Shown: positions 53,012-62,590, numbered from the stretch's first letter. The stretch is 64,000 nt of DNA from UBA4722 sp044221135 (GCA_044221135.1 JBGAPT010000008.1:1-64000), one strand, 5' to 3'. Made by a program: numbers and translations. The notes: generated by a model not told the origin, from the letters alone.

Positions 53012-54097
53012 CTATCCTATATTATTCTTACCCTGCCGAACAAATGGCGGTTTGATCACTTGAGCGAGATGCTGTTTCCCACGGATTTCAATCAGGCATT
53101 GGGTTCCTATTGTGACTGGCACACGCGCCAGCGCAATACCTTTATTAAGCGTAGGTGAAAAACTCCCGCTTGTAATTTCACCTGCACCCACTCCTTCTAC
53201 TATCACTTTTTGATGATTACGCAGCACACCTTGCTCAAGCAACACTAAACCCGCCAGACGATACCTCACGCCTGCTTGTTTCTGTTTCTCTAGTGCGTTG
53301 CGCCCAATAAAATCACGCTCTTTAGGCTCCCATGCGACCGTCCACTCTAAATTAGATTCTAATGGTGTCACTGTTTCATCCATGTCTGCGCCATATAAAT
53401 TTAAACCTGCTTCTAATCGTAACGTATCGCGAGCACCCAAACCACAAGGATAAATTTTAGCGGCTATTAACTTTTCCCACAACGTAAGTGCCGCATCAGC
53501 CGGTAAAATAATTTCAAAGCCGTCTTCACCCGTATAACCGGTACGTGCCACAAATAATGAATCCAGGGTCATCGCATGGAAGGGCTTAAGAGCAAGGATT
53601 GCTTGTAAATCAACAGGACTAAAAAGGGTAGCTAGCTTGCTCCGGACTTGAGGCCCTTGTATCGCTAGCATAGCAAGGTCTGTACTCTCGGTAAGCGTAA
53701 CAGCGTATTTTTTTGCATACTCCGTTAACCAAGCTAAATCTTTATCATGTGTAGCAGAATTAACGACCAGGCGATACCCATCATCGCTCATCTTATAAAC
53801 AATTAAATCATCAATCACTCCACCTTGGCTGTTTAGCATGCAAGTATAAAATGCTTTACCTAAGGTCAGACGATCAATGTTATTAGCAAGTAGATAGCGT
53901 AAATAAGCAGCCGCCTCCTGCCCTTTAACATCTACAATAGTCATATGCGACACATCGAAAACACCTGCATCCCGACGTACCTGGTGATGCTCCTGCACCT
54001 GGGAACCATAATGCAGCGGCATGTCCCAACCCGCAAAATCAACCATCTTGGCATGCGCTGCCAAATGAGATGAATATAATGCTGTTTTCTTTCCCAT
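53012..54097 (-). CDS. gcvT: Aminomethyltransferase (glycine cleavage T protein)
   Basis: 361 residues. The folate-binding domain has MVDFAGWDMPLHYGSQ and VFDVSHM; ARTGYTGEDGFEI and LGARDTLRLEAGLNLYG are typical. It transfers the methylene group to THF and frees ammonia. First gene of gcvT-H-PA-PB. No glycine riboswitch fits in the 32-bp gap upstream. Confidence 0.97.
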   Translation of the reverse strand: MGKKTALYSSHLAAHAKMVDFAGWDMPLHYGSQVQEHHQVRRDAGVFDVSHMTIVDVKGQEAAAYLRYLLANNIDRLTLGKAFYTCMLNSQGGVIDDLIVYKMSDDGYRLVVNSATHDKDLAWLTEYAKKYAVTLTESTDLAMLAIQGPQVRSKLATLFSPVDLQAILALKPFHAMTLDSLFVARTGYTGEDGFEIILPADAALTLWEKLIAAKIYPCGLGARDTLRLEAGLNLYGADMDETVTPLESNLEWTVAWEPKERDFIGRNALEKQKQAGVRYRLAGLVLLEQGVLRNHQKVIVEGVGAGEITSGSFSPTLNKGIALARVPVTIGTQCLIEIRGKQHLAQVIKPPFVRQGKNNIG

Positions 54098-54129
54098 AAA
54101 CTGAGTGTATTCCTTTTATTATTTACCCG

Positions 54130-55371
54130 TTACACTTCACAATGCGAAGTTGTAAGGGGTATAGAAGCCAATTTTGGTAAATCGCTTCGCTTACCCAACG
54201 CATAATGGGCCAATAACTTTTTAACCAGTGATGCACGATTTACAAGATTCAATCCAACATTACGGATTTGCTGCAATGATTTTTTATCGCTGCCAAATAA
54301 CTGTTTAAGTCCTTCAACCAGAGTCAGCACAGCAAAAGTATCTCCTTTGCGCCAACGCTCATAACGACGCAAAGTCGCGAAACTTGCAAAGTCACGATTT
54401 TTTTTATAGGCGTCAACAATCACTTCCGCAAGCGCGGCGGCATCAAGCAATCCTAAATTAACACCTTGACCGGCAAGGGGATGAATAGTGTGAGCTGCAT
54501 CGCCAATTAATGCTAAATGAGGGCGTACATAATTTTTAACATGACGCATACGCAATGGAAAGTGATATCGCTTCGTAACTGCAGTTATATCGCCTAGTTT
54601 ATTAGCAAATTCAACATTCACTCTGTTACAAAAAGAATCATCATCTAATGATAATAGATGAGTTGCATAATCATGCTCTGCTGACCAAACAATTGAACAA
54701 TGATGCGGATCATGCAAGGGTAAAAATGCTAGCGGGCCCGTTGGCAAAAAACGCTGCCAAGCGGTTGCTTGATGTGACAATTCTGTAGTGACTGTTGCAA
54801 CAATTGCAGTATGCGCATAATCCGAGTTTTTAAATTCAATATTCGCATGCGCGCGCACCCAAGAATCAGCACCATCAGCGCCAATTAGAAGCTTTGCCTC
54901 TATTGTTTTTTGATCATTCGTCATCAGCTCAATATGGTTTGCTTTTTCTTTTAAAATAGTCACACTCACAGGACAGAGAAAATCTATATTTTGATAAAAT
55001 TGAAATTGCTCCTGTAAACTTTTTCGAATCACACTATCTTCAATAATATAGCCCAGCACAGGTTCGTTTACTAACTGACTATCAAAATGAATTTCACCGG
55101 TTCCACTGGCATCCCATACATGCATTTGAAGGTAGGGACTGACGCGGTTAGCTTTGATAGCCTCCCAACAGTTAAGATTTTGTAAAATAGTTTTAGAAGC
55201 AAGAGAAATAGCGCTAACGCGATAATCGTATTGTGTTAAATCTTGTATATAACCTGGCAATTTCGCTTCGATCACTGCAATTTTCAAAGAAGTATCGCGA
55301 GCAAGTGCTAACGCAGTGGTGGCGCCTACGATACCGCTACCGACGATAATGATATCGTATGCTATAGACAT
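54130..55371 (-). CDS. UbiH/UbiF-family FAD-dependent monooxygenase
   Basis: 413 residues. FAD motif GSGIVGATTALALA, the GADGADSWVR segment and LIGDAAHTIHPLAGQGVNLG place it among the ubiquinone-biosynthesis hydroxylases. Which ring position it hydroxylates cannot be told from motifs. It follows the phosphomannomutase by 8 bp and precedes gcvT by 32 bp, so a dut-to-gcv transcript is possible. Confidence 0.92.
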   Translation of the reverse strand: MSIAYDIIIVGSGIVGATTALALARDTSLKIAVIEAKLPGYIQDLTQYDYRVSAISLASKTILQNLNCWEAIKANRVSPYLQMHVWDASGTGEIHFDSQLVNEPVLGYIIEDSVIRKSLQEQFQFYQNIDFLCPVSVTILKEKANHIELMTNDQKTIEAKLLIGADGADSWVRAHANIEFKNSDYAHTAIVATVTTELSHQATAWQRFLPTGPLAFLPLHDPHHCSIVWSAEHDYATHLLSLDDDSFCNRVNVEFANKLGDITAVTKRYHFPLRMRHVKNYVRPHLALIGDAAHTIHPLAGQGVNLGLLDAAALAEVIVDAYKKNRDFASFATLRRYERWRKGDTFAVLTLVEGLKQLFGSDKKSLQQIRNVGLNLVNRASLVKKLLAHYALGKRSDLPKLASIPLTTSHCEV

Positions 55372-55379
55372 AGACTTTC

Positions 55380-56774
55380 CTAAAACGGCAACACTAATTC
55401 TGGCTTAATAGCTAACAACAAATCCTTAAACAATTCTTGAATACGCATTAATACTTTTTCACTTTCCGCTTCAAAACGCAAAACAAGACACGGCGTTGTA
55501 TTTGATAACCGCACTAACCCCCATCCATCCGAAAAATTGACACGTAACCCATCAATGGTCACATGCTCTGCCCCATTAAAATTAGCCTGCTGAATTAATG
55601 CATCCATTAAAGCAAATTTCTCATCTTCATCTATATCAATTTTTAATTCCGGTGTATTCACGCTATTTGGAATAGCATCAAACAATGCGCCACTGTCTTG
55701 CTTCGTTGCAGCTAAAATTTTTAATAAGCGTGCGCCTGCATAAATCGCATCATCAAATCCATACCATTCATCTTTAAAAAACATATGACCGCTCATCTCA
55801 CCTGCCAAAGCAGCCTGAGTTTCTGCTAATTTAGCTTTGATAAGTGAATGCCCCGTTTTCCACATAATAGGCTCACCGCCATGATCACGAATTAATTTTT
55901 CTAAATGCTGAGTACATTTCACATCATAAATAATTTTTGCACCTGGATAATTGGCTAACACATCAATCGCATATAACATTAACAGGCGGTCAGGCCAAAT
56001 CACGTCACCACGATTCGTCACCACCCCCAAACGATCGCCATCCCCATCAAATGCCAAACCAATATCTGAATGGGTTTCTTTCACTTTATATATTAAATCC
56101 TGTAAATTTTTAGTTTGGCTCGGGTCAGGATGATGATGGGGAAAATGTCCGTCCACATCACAAAATAACTCAATCACTTCGCAACCTAAACGCCGAAATA
56201 ATTCTGGTGCAACACTGCCAGCCACGCCATTGCCACAATCAACCACAATTTTAAGAGGTCGCGCTAACTGGATATTACGTGCAACATGTGTGCTATATCG
56301 CTCAATCATTTCCAATGAACTTAACTCACCTTCACCAGAAAGATATTTCTTTTCCATAATACGCTGATAAATTGCGGTGATATCGTTTTCAGCGAGTGTT
56401 TCGCCGTTGATCATCATTTTCAAACCATTATAATCAGATGGATTGTGACTACCCGTTAACATCACACCTGAATGAGTATCGAGTACATAAGTGGCATAAT
56501 ATAGTAAAGGTGTTGGCAACATCCCGATATCGACTACATCACAACCACTTTCTAATATGCCTTTGCATAACGCACTGACTAATTGCGGTCCTGATAAACG
56601 ACCATCACGACCGACCGCCATACAATGATCCCCGCTTTCTAAGGCGAGCGAACCTAACACACGACCGACAGCATAGACAATTTCTTCGGTCAGCGTTTTA
56701 TCTACGATACCGCGAATATCATAAGCACGAAATATAGAAGGGTTAACTAAAATAGAAGGTTGCAACATTGCCAT
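55380..56774 (-). CDS. Phosphomannomutase/phosphoglucomutase (AlgC-type)
   Basis: 464 residues. The phospho-Ser loop reads GVMLTGSHNPSDYNG, the metal loop FDGDGDRLGVV, the sugar loop GEMSGHMFF, and the phosphate site RLSNTTPCLVLRFEA. AlgC-like bifunctional enzymes feed GDP-mannose and UDP-glucose sugars to LPS. It lies 3 bp after dut; the radC/coaBC/dut/algC order is that of Pseudomonas. Confidence 0.94.
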   Translation of the reverse strand: MAMLQPSILVNPSIFRAYDIRGIVDKTLTEEIVYAVGRVLGSLALESGDHCMAVGRDGRLSGPQLVSALCKGILESGCDVVDIGMLPTPLLYYATYVLDTHSGVMLTGSHNPSDYNGLKMMINGETLAENDITAIYQRIMEKKYLSGEGELSSLEMIERYSTHVARNIQLARPLKIVVDCGNGVAGSVAPELFRRLGCEVIELFCDVDGHFPHHHPDPSQTKNLQDLIYKVKETHSDIGLAFDGDGDRLGVVTNRGDVIWPDRLLMLYAIDVLANYPGAKIIYDVKCTQHLEKLIRDHGGEPIMWKTGHSLIKAKLAETQAALAGEMSGHMFFKDEWYGFDDAIYAGARLLKILAATKQDSGALFDAIPNSVNTPELKIDIDEDEKFALMDALIQQANFNGAEHVTIDGLRVNFSDGWGLVRLSNTTPCLVLRFEAESEKVLMRIQELFKDLLLAIKPELVLPF

Positions 56775-56777
56775 TCT

Positions 56778-57287
56778 TTATTCTCTTCCTGATGAACCAA
56801 AACCACCGATGCCACGTGAAGTTTCATCGAACTCACTGACGACTTCAAAGTGAACGCGCACAATAGGTAAAAAGACTAATTGTGCAATACGATCACCGGG
56901 CTCTATAGTATACATATTTTGACCACGATTCCAGCAGGAAATCATAAGAGGGCCCTGATAGTCCGCATCAATCAATCCAACCAGGTTACCTAATACAATG
57001 CCGTGCTTATGCCCCAGGCCAGAACGAGGTAAGATCACTGCTGCAAGAGTAGGGTCGCTAATGTAAATAGAGATACCCGTTGGAATTAAACAGGTATCCC
57101 CTGGCTGCAAGATCAGTTTCTCATCCAAGCAAGCACGTAAGTCCATACCCGCGGCATCGGAAGTTTCGTAGCGAGGCAGAGAAAATTCAGCACCTATACG
57201 TTTATCTAAAATTTTTACCTGAACAGGCAGCGTAAACTGCTTATCTATAAGAGGCTTAGTCACATCCATCAGATTTTCATGTCGCAT
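56778..57287 (-). CDS. dut: dUTP diphosphatase
   Basis: 169 residues. Motifs: AGMDLRAC, PRSGLGHKHGIVLGN, GLIDADYQGPL, PGDRIAQLVF and the C-terminal arm RGIGGFGSSGRE that closes over the site. It hydrolyses dUTP to dUMP, the ThyA substrate. AAGGAG lies 6 bp before the first ATG, supporting this start over an internal one at 57,269. The N-terminus is about 15 residues longer than in E. coli. Confidence 0.96.
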   Translation of the reverse strand: MRHENLMDVTKPLIDKQFTLPVQVKILDKRIGAEFSLPRYETSDAAGMDLRACLDEKLILQPGDTCLIPTGISIYISDPTLAAVILPRSGLGHKHGIVLGNLVGLIDADYQGPLMISCWNRGQNMYTIEPGDRIAQLVFLPIVRVHFEVVSEFDETSRGIGGFGSSGRE

Positions 57288-57320
57288 TTTTTACTCCTTA
57301 GTCATTGTCACAAAGTTACA

Positions 57321-58547
57321 CTATAGCTCACTCTCTCTCACCATCATGCAGCTGCTCTCCGCATGGAATAAACCACTGATCAATTCAATTAACTTTCTCG
57401 CTATCTGTCGTTTAGTTATTTTGGGAAACGCAATCTCCTGATCATCCCACAAAACCGTCACCACATTATCATCTCCACCCATTCCAACAGCCACTTCATT
57501 TGCAACTATCATATCCAGTTTTTTGCTCACCAGCTTCTTTTTAGCATTCATGACGATATTCTCTGTTTCCGCCGCAAACCCTACAATAAACGGTCTTTTT
57601 GGAAGTGTCGCCACACTCGCAACAATATCCGGATTACGTTCTAACTCCAGCGTCATAGTCGCTGCTGTTTTCGCCATTTTTTTTGTTGATATTGTTTTAC
57701 TACGATAATCCCCCACCGCTGCAACACTAAAAAAAATGTCACATTCCGTCATACGTGACATCACCGCATCAAACATTTCCTGCGCCGTAGTCACAGCGAC
57801 TTTCATGACATGCGGAGGTGTTGCAATACCCACAGGCCCGCTAATTAACGTCACATGCGCACCTGCTGCAATCGCCGCCTCTGCGATGGCATAACCCATT
57901 TTTCCTGAGCTTGCATTCGTGATAAACCGCACCGGATCAATCGCTTCATGTGTAGGCCCTGCAGTAATGACTATTTTCTTCCCGCTCAAGCAACCGGTAT
58001 GAAATAAAGCAACTACTCTATCAACTAGCTCGGCTGGCTCCAACATCCGACCTAACCCTATATCACCACAAGCCTGACTCCCTTCTCCTGGACCCCAAAT
58101 ATGTATTCCTTTCGTTTGTAGTGCTTGCGCATTTTCTTGCGTCGCCGTATTCTTCCACATACCTTGATTCATAGCAGGCGCTAATGCAATCGGCGCGCGA
58201 GCGGCTAAACAAAGCGTCATTAAAAGATCATTGGCTTCACCCTGCACTAACCTTGCCATACAATCAGCACTTGCTGGTGCAATCAAAATCACATCCGCCC
58301 ATCGCCCCAATTCTATATGGCCCATTGCTGCTTCTGCTTTTAAATCAAATAAATCATCATGCACTGGATTACCAGAAACTGCCTGCATAGTCAGAGGCGT
58401 TATAAATTGTTTAGCATTTTCAGTCATGACTACCCGCACAAAAGCACCCGCTTCACGCAATCGCCGCACCAAATCCGCACTCTTATAAGCTGCAATACCG
58501 CCAGTCACACCGAGTACAATTTGTTTATTTAATAAGCGCTGCTCCAT
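57321..58547 (-). CDS. coaBC: CoaBC, phosphopantothenoylcysteine synthetase/decarboxylase
   Basis: 408 residues. The flavin-binding CoaC half has GVTGGIAAYKSADLVRRL, the PAMNQGMW motif and the Cys-bearing loop SQACGDIGLGRM; the CoaB half has ITAGPTHEAIDPVRFITN, SSGKMGYAIAEAA and the KKLD(M)IVAN motif. Two consecutive steps of CoA synthesis. Divergent from radC by 55 bp. Confidence 0.96.
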   Translation of the reverse strand: MEQRLLNKQIVLGVTGGIAAYKSADLVRRLREAGAFVRVVMTENAKQFITPLTMQAVSGNPVHDDLFDLKAEAAMGHIELGRWADVILIAPASADCMARLVQGEANDLLMTLCLAARAPIALAPAMNQGMWKNTATQENAQALQTKGIHIWGPGEGSQACGDIGLGRMLEPAELVDRVVALFHTGCLSGKKIVITAGPTHEAIDPVRFITNASSGKMGYAIAEAAIAAGAHVTLISGPVGIATPPHVMKVAVTTAQEMFDAVMSRMTECDIFFSVAAVGDYRSKTISTKKMAKTAATMTLELERNPDIVASVATLPKRPFIVGFAAETENIVMNAKKKLVSKKLDMIVANEVAVGMGGDDNVVTVLWDDQEIAFPKITKRQIARKLIELISGLFHAESSCMMVRESEL

Positions 58548-58602
58548 TTAACACACCTTGGGTAGAACATTAAGCTCCCCATCATAATGAAGGAAATTTA
58601 CT

Positions 58603-59277
58603 ATGACAATTGCTAATTGGCCTCTGGCTGAACGACCCCGAGAAAAATTACTGCTTCATGGCGTAAAAAACCTCTCCGACGCTGAATTACTTGCGATCTT
58701 TTTTTGCACAGGTTCGCGCGGCAAAACAGCGCTAGATATGGCCCGTGAATTATTAAAAGAGTACGGTGGCTTAAAAAAAATAGCAGGCGCAGATCCTGCC
58801 TTACTTTTCCAAAAAAAAGGATTTGGCAAAGCCAAATACGCGATGCTAAAAGCAGCCATCGAATTAGGCCGTCGTTACTTAGAAGAAGACCTCCCTGCAG
58901 GCGAGTCATTAACAAACAGCCATCTGACTAAACGCTTCCTTGCTCATCGCTTAAAAGACTATCCGCACGAAGTCTTTGCCTGTCTGTTCCTAGATAATCT
59001 AAACCGAATGATTTGTTATGAAGAACTATTCCATGGCACCATCAATGAATCCAACGTCTATCCACGAGAACTGGTCAAACGCGGCCTGAAACATAATGCC
59101 GCCAAGGTCATCCTGGCCCATAATCATCCATCAGGCAGCCCAACGCCCAGCGAGGCCGATCATGAAATTACCCACTTATTACAAAAAGCGCTCACGCTGG
59201 TAGGCATTCAAGTCATTGACCATGTTGTAGTAGGCAACAACCAAACGCTATCTTTTGCTGAAGCAGGATTACTTTGA
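58603..59277 (+). CDS. radC: RadC-family JAB/MPN protein
   Basis: 224 residues. A helix-hairpin-helix region (SDAELLAIFFCTGSRGKTALD) is followed by the MPN+/JAMM motif LAHNHPSGSPTPSEAD. RadC has no proven repair role; the family is widespread and often next to coaBC and rpmB as here. RBS GAAGGAAA. Confidence 0.95.
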   Translation: MTIANWPLAERPREKLLLHGVKNLSDAELLAIFFCTGSRGKTALDMARELLKEYGGLKKIAGADPALLFQKKGFGKAKYAMLKAAIELGRRYLEEDLPAGESLTNSHLTKRFLAHRLKDYPHEVFACLFLDNLNRMICYEELFHGTINESNVYPRELVKRGLKHNAAKVILAHNHPSGSPTPSEADHEITHLLQKALTLVGIQVIDHVVVGNNQTLSFAEAGLL

Positions 59278-59425
59278 GGAATGTTAACGGAATCGTTGCC
59301 TTGGGTACTATTTTCTGGTATAAATCGCGGCCTGCCTTTATTTATTTGAGAGTAGTGCTGCCATTTTTTTCATCAATCTGCAGCGATAAGGCTTAGGTTA
59401 AGCTGATGTTATTGGAGAGTATTTT

Positions 59426-59671
59426 ATGTCAAGAGTGTGTCAAGTCACGGGAAAGCGCCCAATGGTGGGAAATAACGTATCCCATGCAAACAATAAAACC
59501 AAGCGCCGTTTCTGCCCAAACCTCCAGCTACATCGCTTTTGGTTAGAAGGCGAAAAACGTTATGTCAAATTGCGCGTTAGCACCAAGGGCATGCGTATTA
59601 TTGATAAATACGGCATTGAGCAAGTGCTAAAAGACATTAAAGAACGTGAAAAAGAAGAAGGCAGGGCTTAA
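59426..59671 (+). CDS. rpmB: 50S ribosomal protein L28
   Basis: 81 residues; MSRVCQVTGKRPMVGNNVSHA and HRFWLEGEKRYVKLRVS are typical. TTGGAGAG precedes the start. It is 3 bp before rpmG, the universal rpmBG pair. Confidence 0.97.
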   Translation: MSRVCQVTGKRPMVGNNVSHANNKTKRRFCPNLQLHRFWLEGEKRYVKLRVSTKGMRIIDKYGIEQVLKDIKEREKEEGRA

Positions 59672-59674
59672 TGT

Positions 59675-59869
59675 ATGCGCGATAAAATTAAAATGGTTTC
59701 TACAGGCTTAACAGAAAAGGGCAAAAAAACCGGCACTTTTCGTACCACAACCAAGAATAAACGTATCTCCACCGAAAAGCGGAAACAAAAGCACTTTGAT
59801 AAGCGTGCTTTCAACGCTGAAACGGGCAAATCAGGGATGCATGTATTATTTGAGGAAGGAAAAATTTAA
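59675..59869 (+). CDS. rpmG: 50S ribosomal protein L33, unusual extended form
   Basis: 64 residues against about 51-55 normally. MRDKIKMVST and FRTTTKNKRISTEKRKQKHFD are L33-like. There is extra sequence (LTEKGKKTG) after the first strand and a divergent C-terminus (AFNAETGKSGMHVLFEEGKI) in place of the usual PVVRQHVIYKEAKIK. It has no zinc-binding Cys. Identification rests on the conserved core and its place after rpmB. Confidence 0.88.
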   Translation: MRDKIKMVSTGLTEKGKKTGTFRTTTKNKRISTEKRKQKHFDKRAFNAETGKSGMHVLFEEGKI

Positions 59870-59912
59870 CGTTTTTGCTTCTTAATTATAAAAAACCCGC
59901 TGGCCATCATAT

Positions 59913-60043
59913 GTCATTCCCGCGCAGGCGGGAACCCATTCAGCAAGCACCCCCAAACGATAAGCAGTACAACAAAAATTGAATTATCAGAAAATAATGT
60001 GAATTAGAAAATAAGTCATAATGGGTTCCCGCCTGCGCGGGAA
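59913..60043. repeat. Repeat family E, copy 2
   Basis: GTCATTCCCGCGCAGGCGGGAA at the left and GGGTTCCCGCCTGCGCGGGAA at the right enclose an AT-rich centre with AAATTGAATTATCAG. The right end stops four bases short of the expected TGAC, exactly where the IS5-type element begins. With flanks it explains most of the 276-bp gap after rpmG. Confidence 0.88.
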
Positions 60044-61176
60044 GGCATTGTTGCGTGGATACGGTAGAGCTTAAGAAAATAAGTAGTTGCAAATCATAAG
60101 AGTATATACAATTTAACCTTCAAACCCGGCAAGGTAGGAGGTTAAATGTGTAAGCCTAAAAAGATTTGCAACTGGAAAGATTATAATGATTCTCTCATGA
60201 AAAGAGGAGGAATAATTTTTAGCTATAATACAACGGACTTAGACAAATTATTATATAAAGGTAAGCAAAATCGAGGGGGGATAAGAAAATTTAGCAGCAA
60301 AATGTATGAATATTTACTGACGGTGAAAGTCATTTTACGTCTACCTTGTAGAGCTACTATAGGTTTCGTAAATGGGTTACTAAAAAATATTTATCAGGAA
60401 GAGAGTGAGCTACCCCATTATGCGCATGCTGCTAGAGAAGCGAATAAATTAAACTTAAAGATTAAAACGTATACTAAAAACAAATTGAAAGCGGGCTTGA
60501 AATAGCATTTGATAGCACAGGAGTAAATGTTTATACAACGAGCGGTTATTACCAGAGAAAGTATGGAAAAGAAAATAGATGCCGCAAAAGAGACCAATGG
60601 AAAAAAATACACTTTGCGATGGATTTAAACGAACAACAAATTCTTTCTATGGTCTATACCAAAAGCAATGTAAACGATTGTGAAGTGGTGAATGAGCTTA
60701 GTAAGGATATAAAAGGAAAGGTGAGCAAAACAATAGCTGATGGGGCATATGATACCGAAGAAATTCATGAATTGATTTGCGCTTGGGGAGCAAAAGTTTT
60801 AATACCGCCCGCCATAACAAGTAAAGCCCAACAGGAGTTGAAAAATAAAAAGCCCTATAAAAGATATCTGAAGGAAAGAGACAAAATAATCGAAAGAATT
60901 AGAAAAGAAGAGAATTTTAAAACGGGTTTAAAGCAGTGGAAAATAGAATCAGGTTACCACAAACGATCTCTTATTGAATCCACTATGTTTAGATTTAAAA
61001 GGATTTTTGGATTTCATTTACAGCAAAAAAAGGAATGCGGTCGCAAAAATGAGATTACTGCAAAGATTAATGTTTTGAATAAAATGACTGCATTAGGGAT
61101 GCCCCGTTATTGAGTATTTTTTAAACGTTGCATGGAAAAGTATTCGTGTTTAAATAAATCTCCACGCAACAATGCC
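60044..61176 (+). mobile_element. IS5-family (IS903-like) insertion sequence, 1133 bp, transposase frame split
   Basis: Perfect 16-bp terminal inverted repeats GGCATTGTTGCGTGGA; the GGCWTTGTTG start is typical of the IS903 group. The expected 9-bp target duplication is absent: the left flank is a family E end in GCGGGAA, the right flank a different E copy starting TCCCCGCG. Each flanking repeat is cut at the IS border, which suggests recombination after insertion. Confidence 0.9.
60146..61113 (+). pseudogene. IS5/IS903-type DDE transposase, frameshifted
   Basis: Frame one runs 60,146-60,505 (119 codons) with the N-terminal NWKDYNDSLMKRGGI region; frame two is open from after a TAA at 60,475 and continues to 61,113. 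Joined, the protein gives LEIAFDSTGVNVY (first catalytic Asp), ADGAYDT (second Asp) and KRSLIESTMFRFKRIFG (Glu). The two frames differ by -1 with about 28 nt of overlap. The A-rich stretch CTAAAAACAAATTG in the overlap is not a good slippery heptamer, so decay is more likely than programmed frameshifting, but the latter is not excluded. RBS AGGAGG precedes the first ATG. Confidence 0.85.
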
Positions 61177-61366
61177 TCCCCGCGAAGGCGGGGACCCATC
61201 ATGACTTGTCTCCTTAACTACCTTATTTCTTGATAATTCAATTTCAATTTACTAATTATCGTTTGGAGATATTTGCAGGATGGGTCCCCGCCTTCGCGGG
61301 GATGACATGGAGGGGCGGAGATGACAGGAGGGAGCGGAGATGACATGAGAGCGAGGATGACACACA
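61177..61366. repeat. Repeat family E, copy 3, with degenerate tandem tail
   Basis: TCCCCGCGAAGGCGGGGACCC (lacking the initial GTCA) leads into an inverse-orientation centre (AATTCAATTTCAATTTAC) and GGGTCCCCGCCTTCGCGG to about 61,304. About four degenerate GGAGATGACA-type units of 17-21 bp follow. Together with short flanks this covers the 350-bp gap before cpdA. Confidence 0.88.
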
Positions 61367-61463
61367 GTAGCAAATTTCGTAGGGATAACTCAACACGTAT
61401 GTTAGCATGATGAAAACCATCGAATAGTACAATGATAAACAGTTAGAAAACCGGAGCCCCAGC

Positions 61464-62261
61464 ATGACAAGGAACACAGTTAAAATAGCGCAAATCTCTG
61501 ATCTCCATCTTTTTGAAAACAAGGAAAAGACTTTGTTAGGTGTCAATACCTATCAAAGTTTCTCTCACGTCTTAGATTTATTAAAATCTGACACAACCCA
61601 ACCCGATATCATTTTATTAACAGGCGATGTTAGCCAAGATCACAGTAAAATGGCTTATCAGCATGTAGTCGATGCATTTAGCGCATGGACAATCCCTATT
61701 TATTATGTACCCGGCAACCACGATGATAAAAAATGGATGGTCGAGGTATTATCCACTGGCACAATTTCTAATTTAAAACATATTCTTTTAGAGGGATGGC
61801 AGCTTATTTTGCTGGATTCACAAAAAGTCGGTGCAGTAGAGGGATCTCTCTCGCCTACACAATTAGATTTTTTAGAAACGTGTTTGAAAACGTATCCGAT
61901 GCATCGCGCAATACTTGTGTTTCATCATCAACCTGTCTCCGTAGGCGCTCGCTGGCTTGATCAATTGGGATTACAAAATGCAGATGAATTATGGGCTGTC
62001 CTCGCCCGTTATCCTAATAGCCATACCATTTTATTTGGCCATGTTCATCAAGAATATCAGAATAAAAAAAATGGAATAAATTGTTTGTCTGTTCCCTCAA
62101 CGTGCATTCAATTTAAAAGAAATAACGCTGAATTTGCATTGGAAGAATTACCCCCCGCTTATCGCTGGATTGAGTTATCCCCAACAGGTGATTTTAAAAC
62201 AGCTGTTTGCCGTGTTGCACGTTATGTCGGTGTGTTTGATGCGGAGGCGAAGGGGTATTAG
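61464..62261 (+). CDS. cpdA: CpdA/Icc, 3',5'-cyclic-AMP phosphodiesterase
   Basis: 265 residues, calcineurin-like fold. Metal motifs: DLHLF (D-x-H), GDVSQD, GNHDD, FHHQPV and GHVHQEY. It hydrolyses cAMP; the family assignment over other metallophosphoesterases rests on length and the order of these motifs. CCGGAG precedes the start. Enclosed by E repeats on both sides. Confidence 0.92.
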   Translation: MTRNTVKIAQISDLHLFENKEKTLLGVNTYQSFSHVLDLLKSDTTQPDIILLTGDVSQDHSKMAYQHVVDAFSAWTIPIYYVPGNHDDKKWMVEVLSTGTISNLKHILLEGWQLILLDSQKVGAVEGSLSPTQLDFLETCLKTYPMHRAILVFHHQPVSVGARWLDQLGLQNADELWAVLARYPNSHTILFGHVHQEYQNKKNGINCLSVPSTCIQFKRNNAEFALEELPPAYRWIELSPTGDFKTAVCRVARYVGVFDAEAKGY

Positions 62262-62274
62262 TTTTGAATATTGC

Positions 62275-62590
62275 TCACTCTGTCATTCCTGCTTGTCCAC
62301 CCTGTTATTTCTGCTTGTCCCCTCTGTTATCTCTGCTTGTCTACTCTGTCATTCCCGCGCTCTCTTATGTCATCCCCGCGAAGGCGGGGACCCATCCTGC
62401 AAATATCTCCAAGCGATAATTAGTAAATTGAAATTCAATTATCAAGAAATAAGATAGTTGAGGAGACAAGTCATGATGGGTCCCCGCCTGCGCGGGGATG
62501 ACATAAGAGAGCGCGGGGATGACATAAGAGAGCACGGGGATGACATAGGAGAGCGCAGGAATGACAGTATAAGCAGGAATGACAGCATGG
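62275..62590. repeat. Repeat family E, copy 4, flanked on both sides by tandem units
   Basis: The core is 62,369-62,502 with mirrored hairpins GTCATCCCCGCGAAGGCGGG and CCCCGCCTGCGCGGGGATGAC. On the left are four 19-21 bp units of CTGTCATTCCTGCTTGTC type; on the right three 21-bp units of CGCGGGGATGACATAAGAGAG with 0-3 changes, then two weaker ones. The arrangement is mirror-symmetrical around the core. No gene lies in the 414-bp gap between cpdA and the Tim44-like gene. Confidence 0.9.

Noticed and set aside
54098..54129. Glycine riboswitch upstream of gcvT
   Set aside because: The gap is 32 bp, too short for an aptamer, and no conserved element is visible in the preceding coding region.
60471..60505. 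Programmed -1 frameshift site in the IS5-type transposase
   Set aside because: The only A-rich heptamer, TAAAAAC, does not allow clean P-site re-pairing; treated as a probable mutation.
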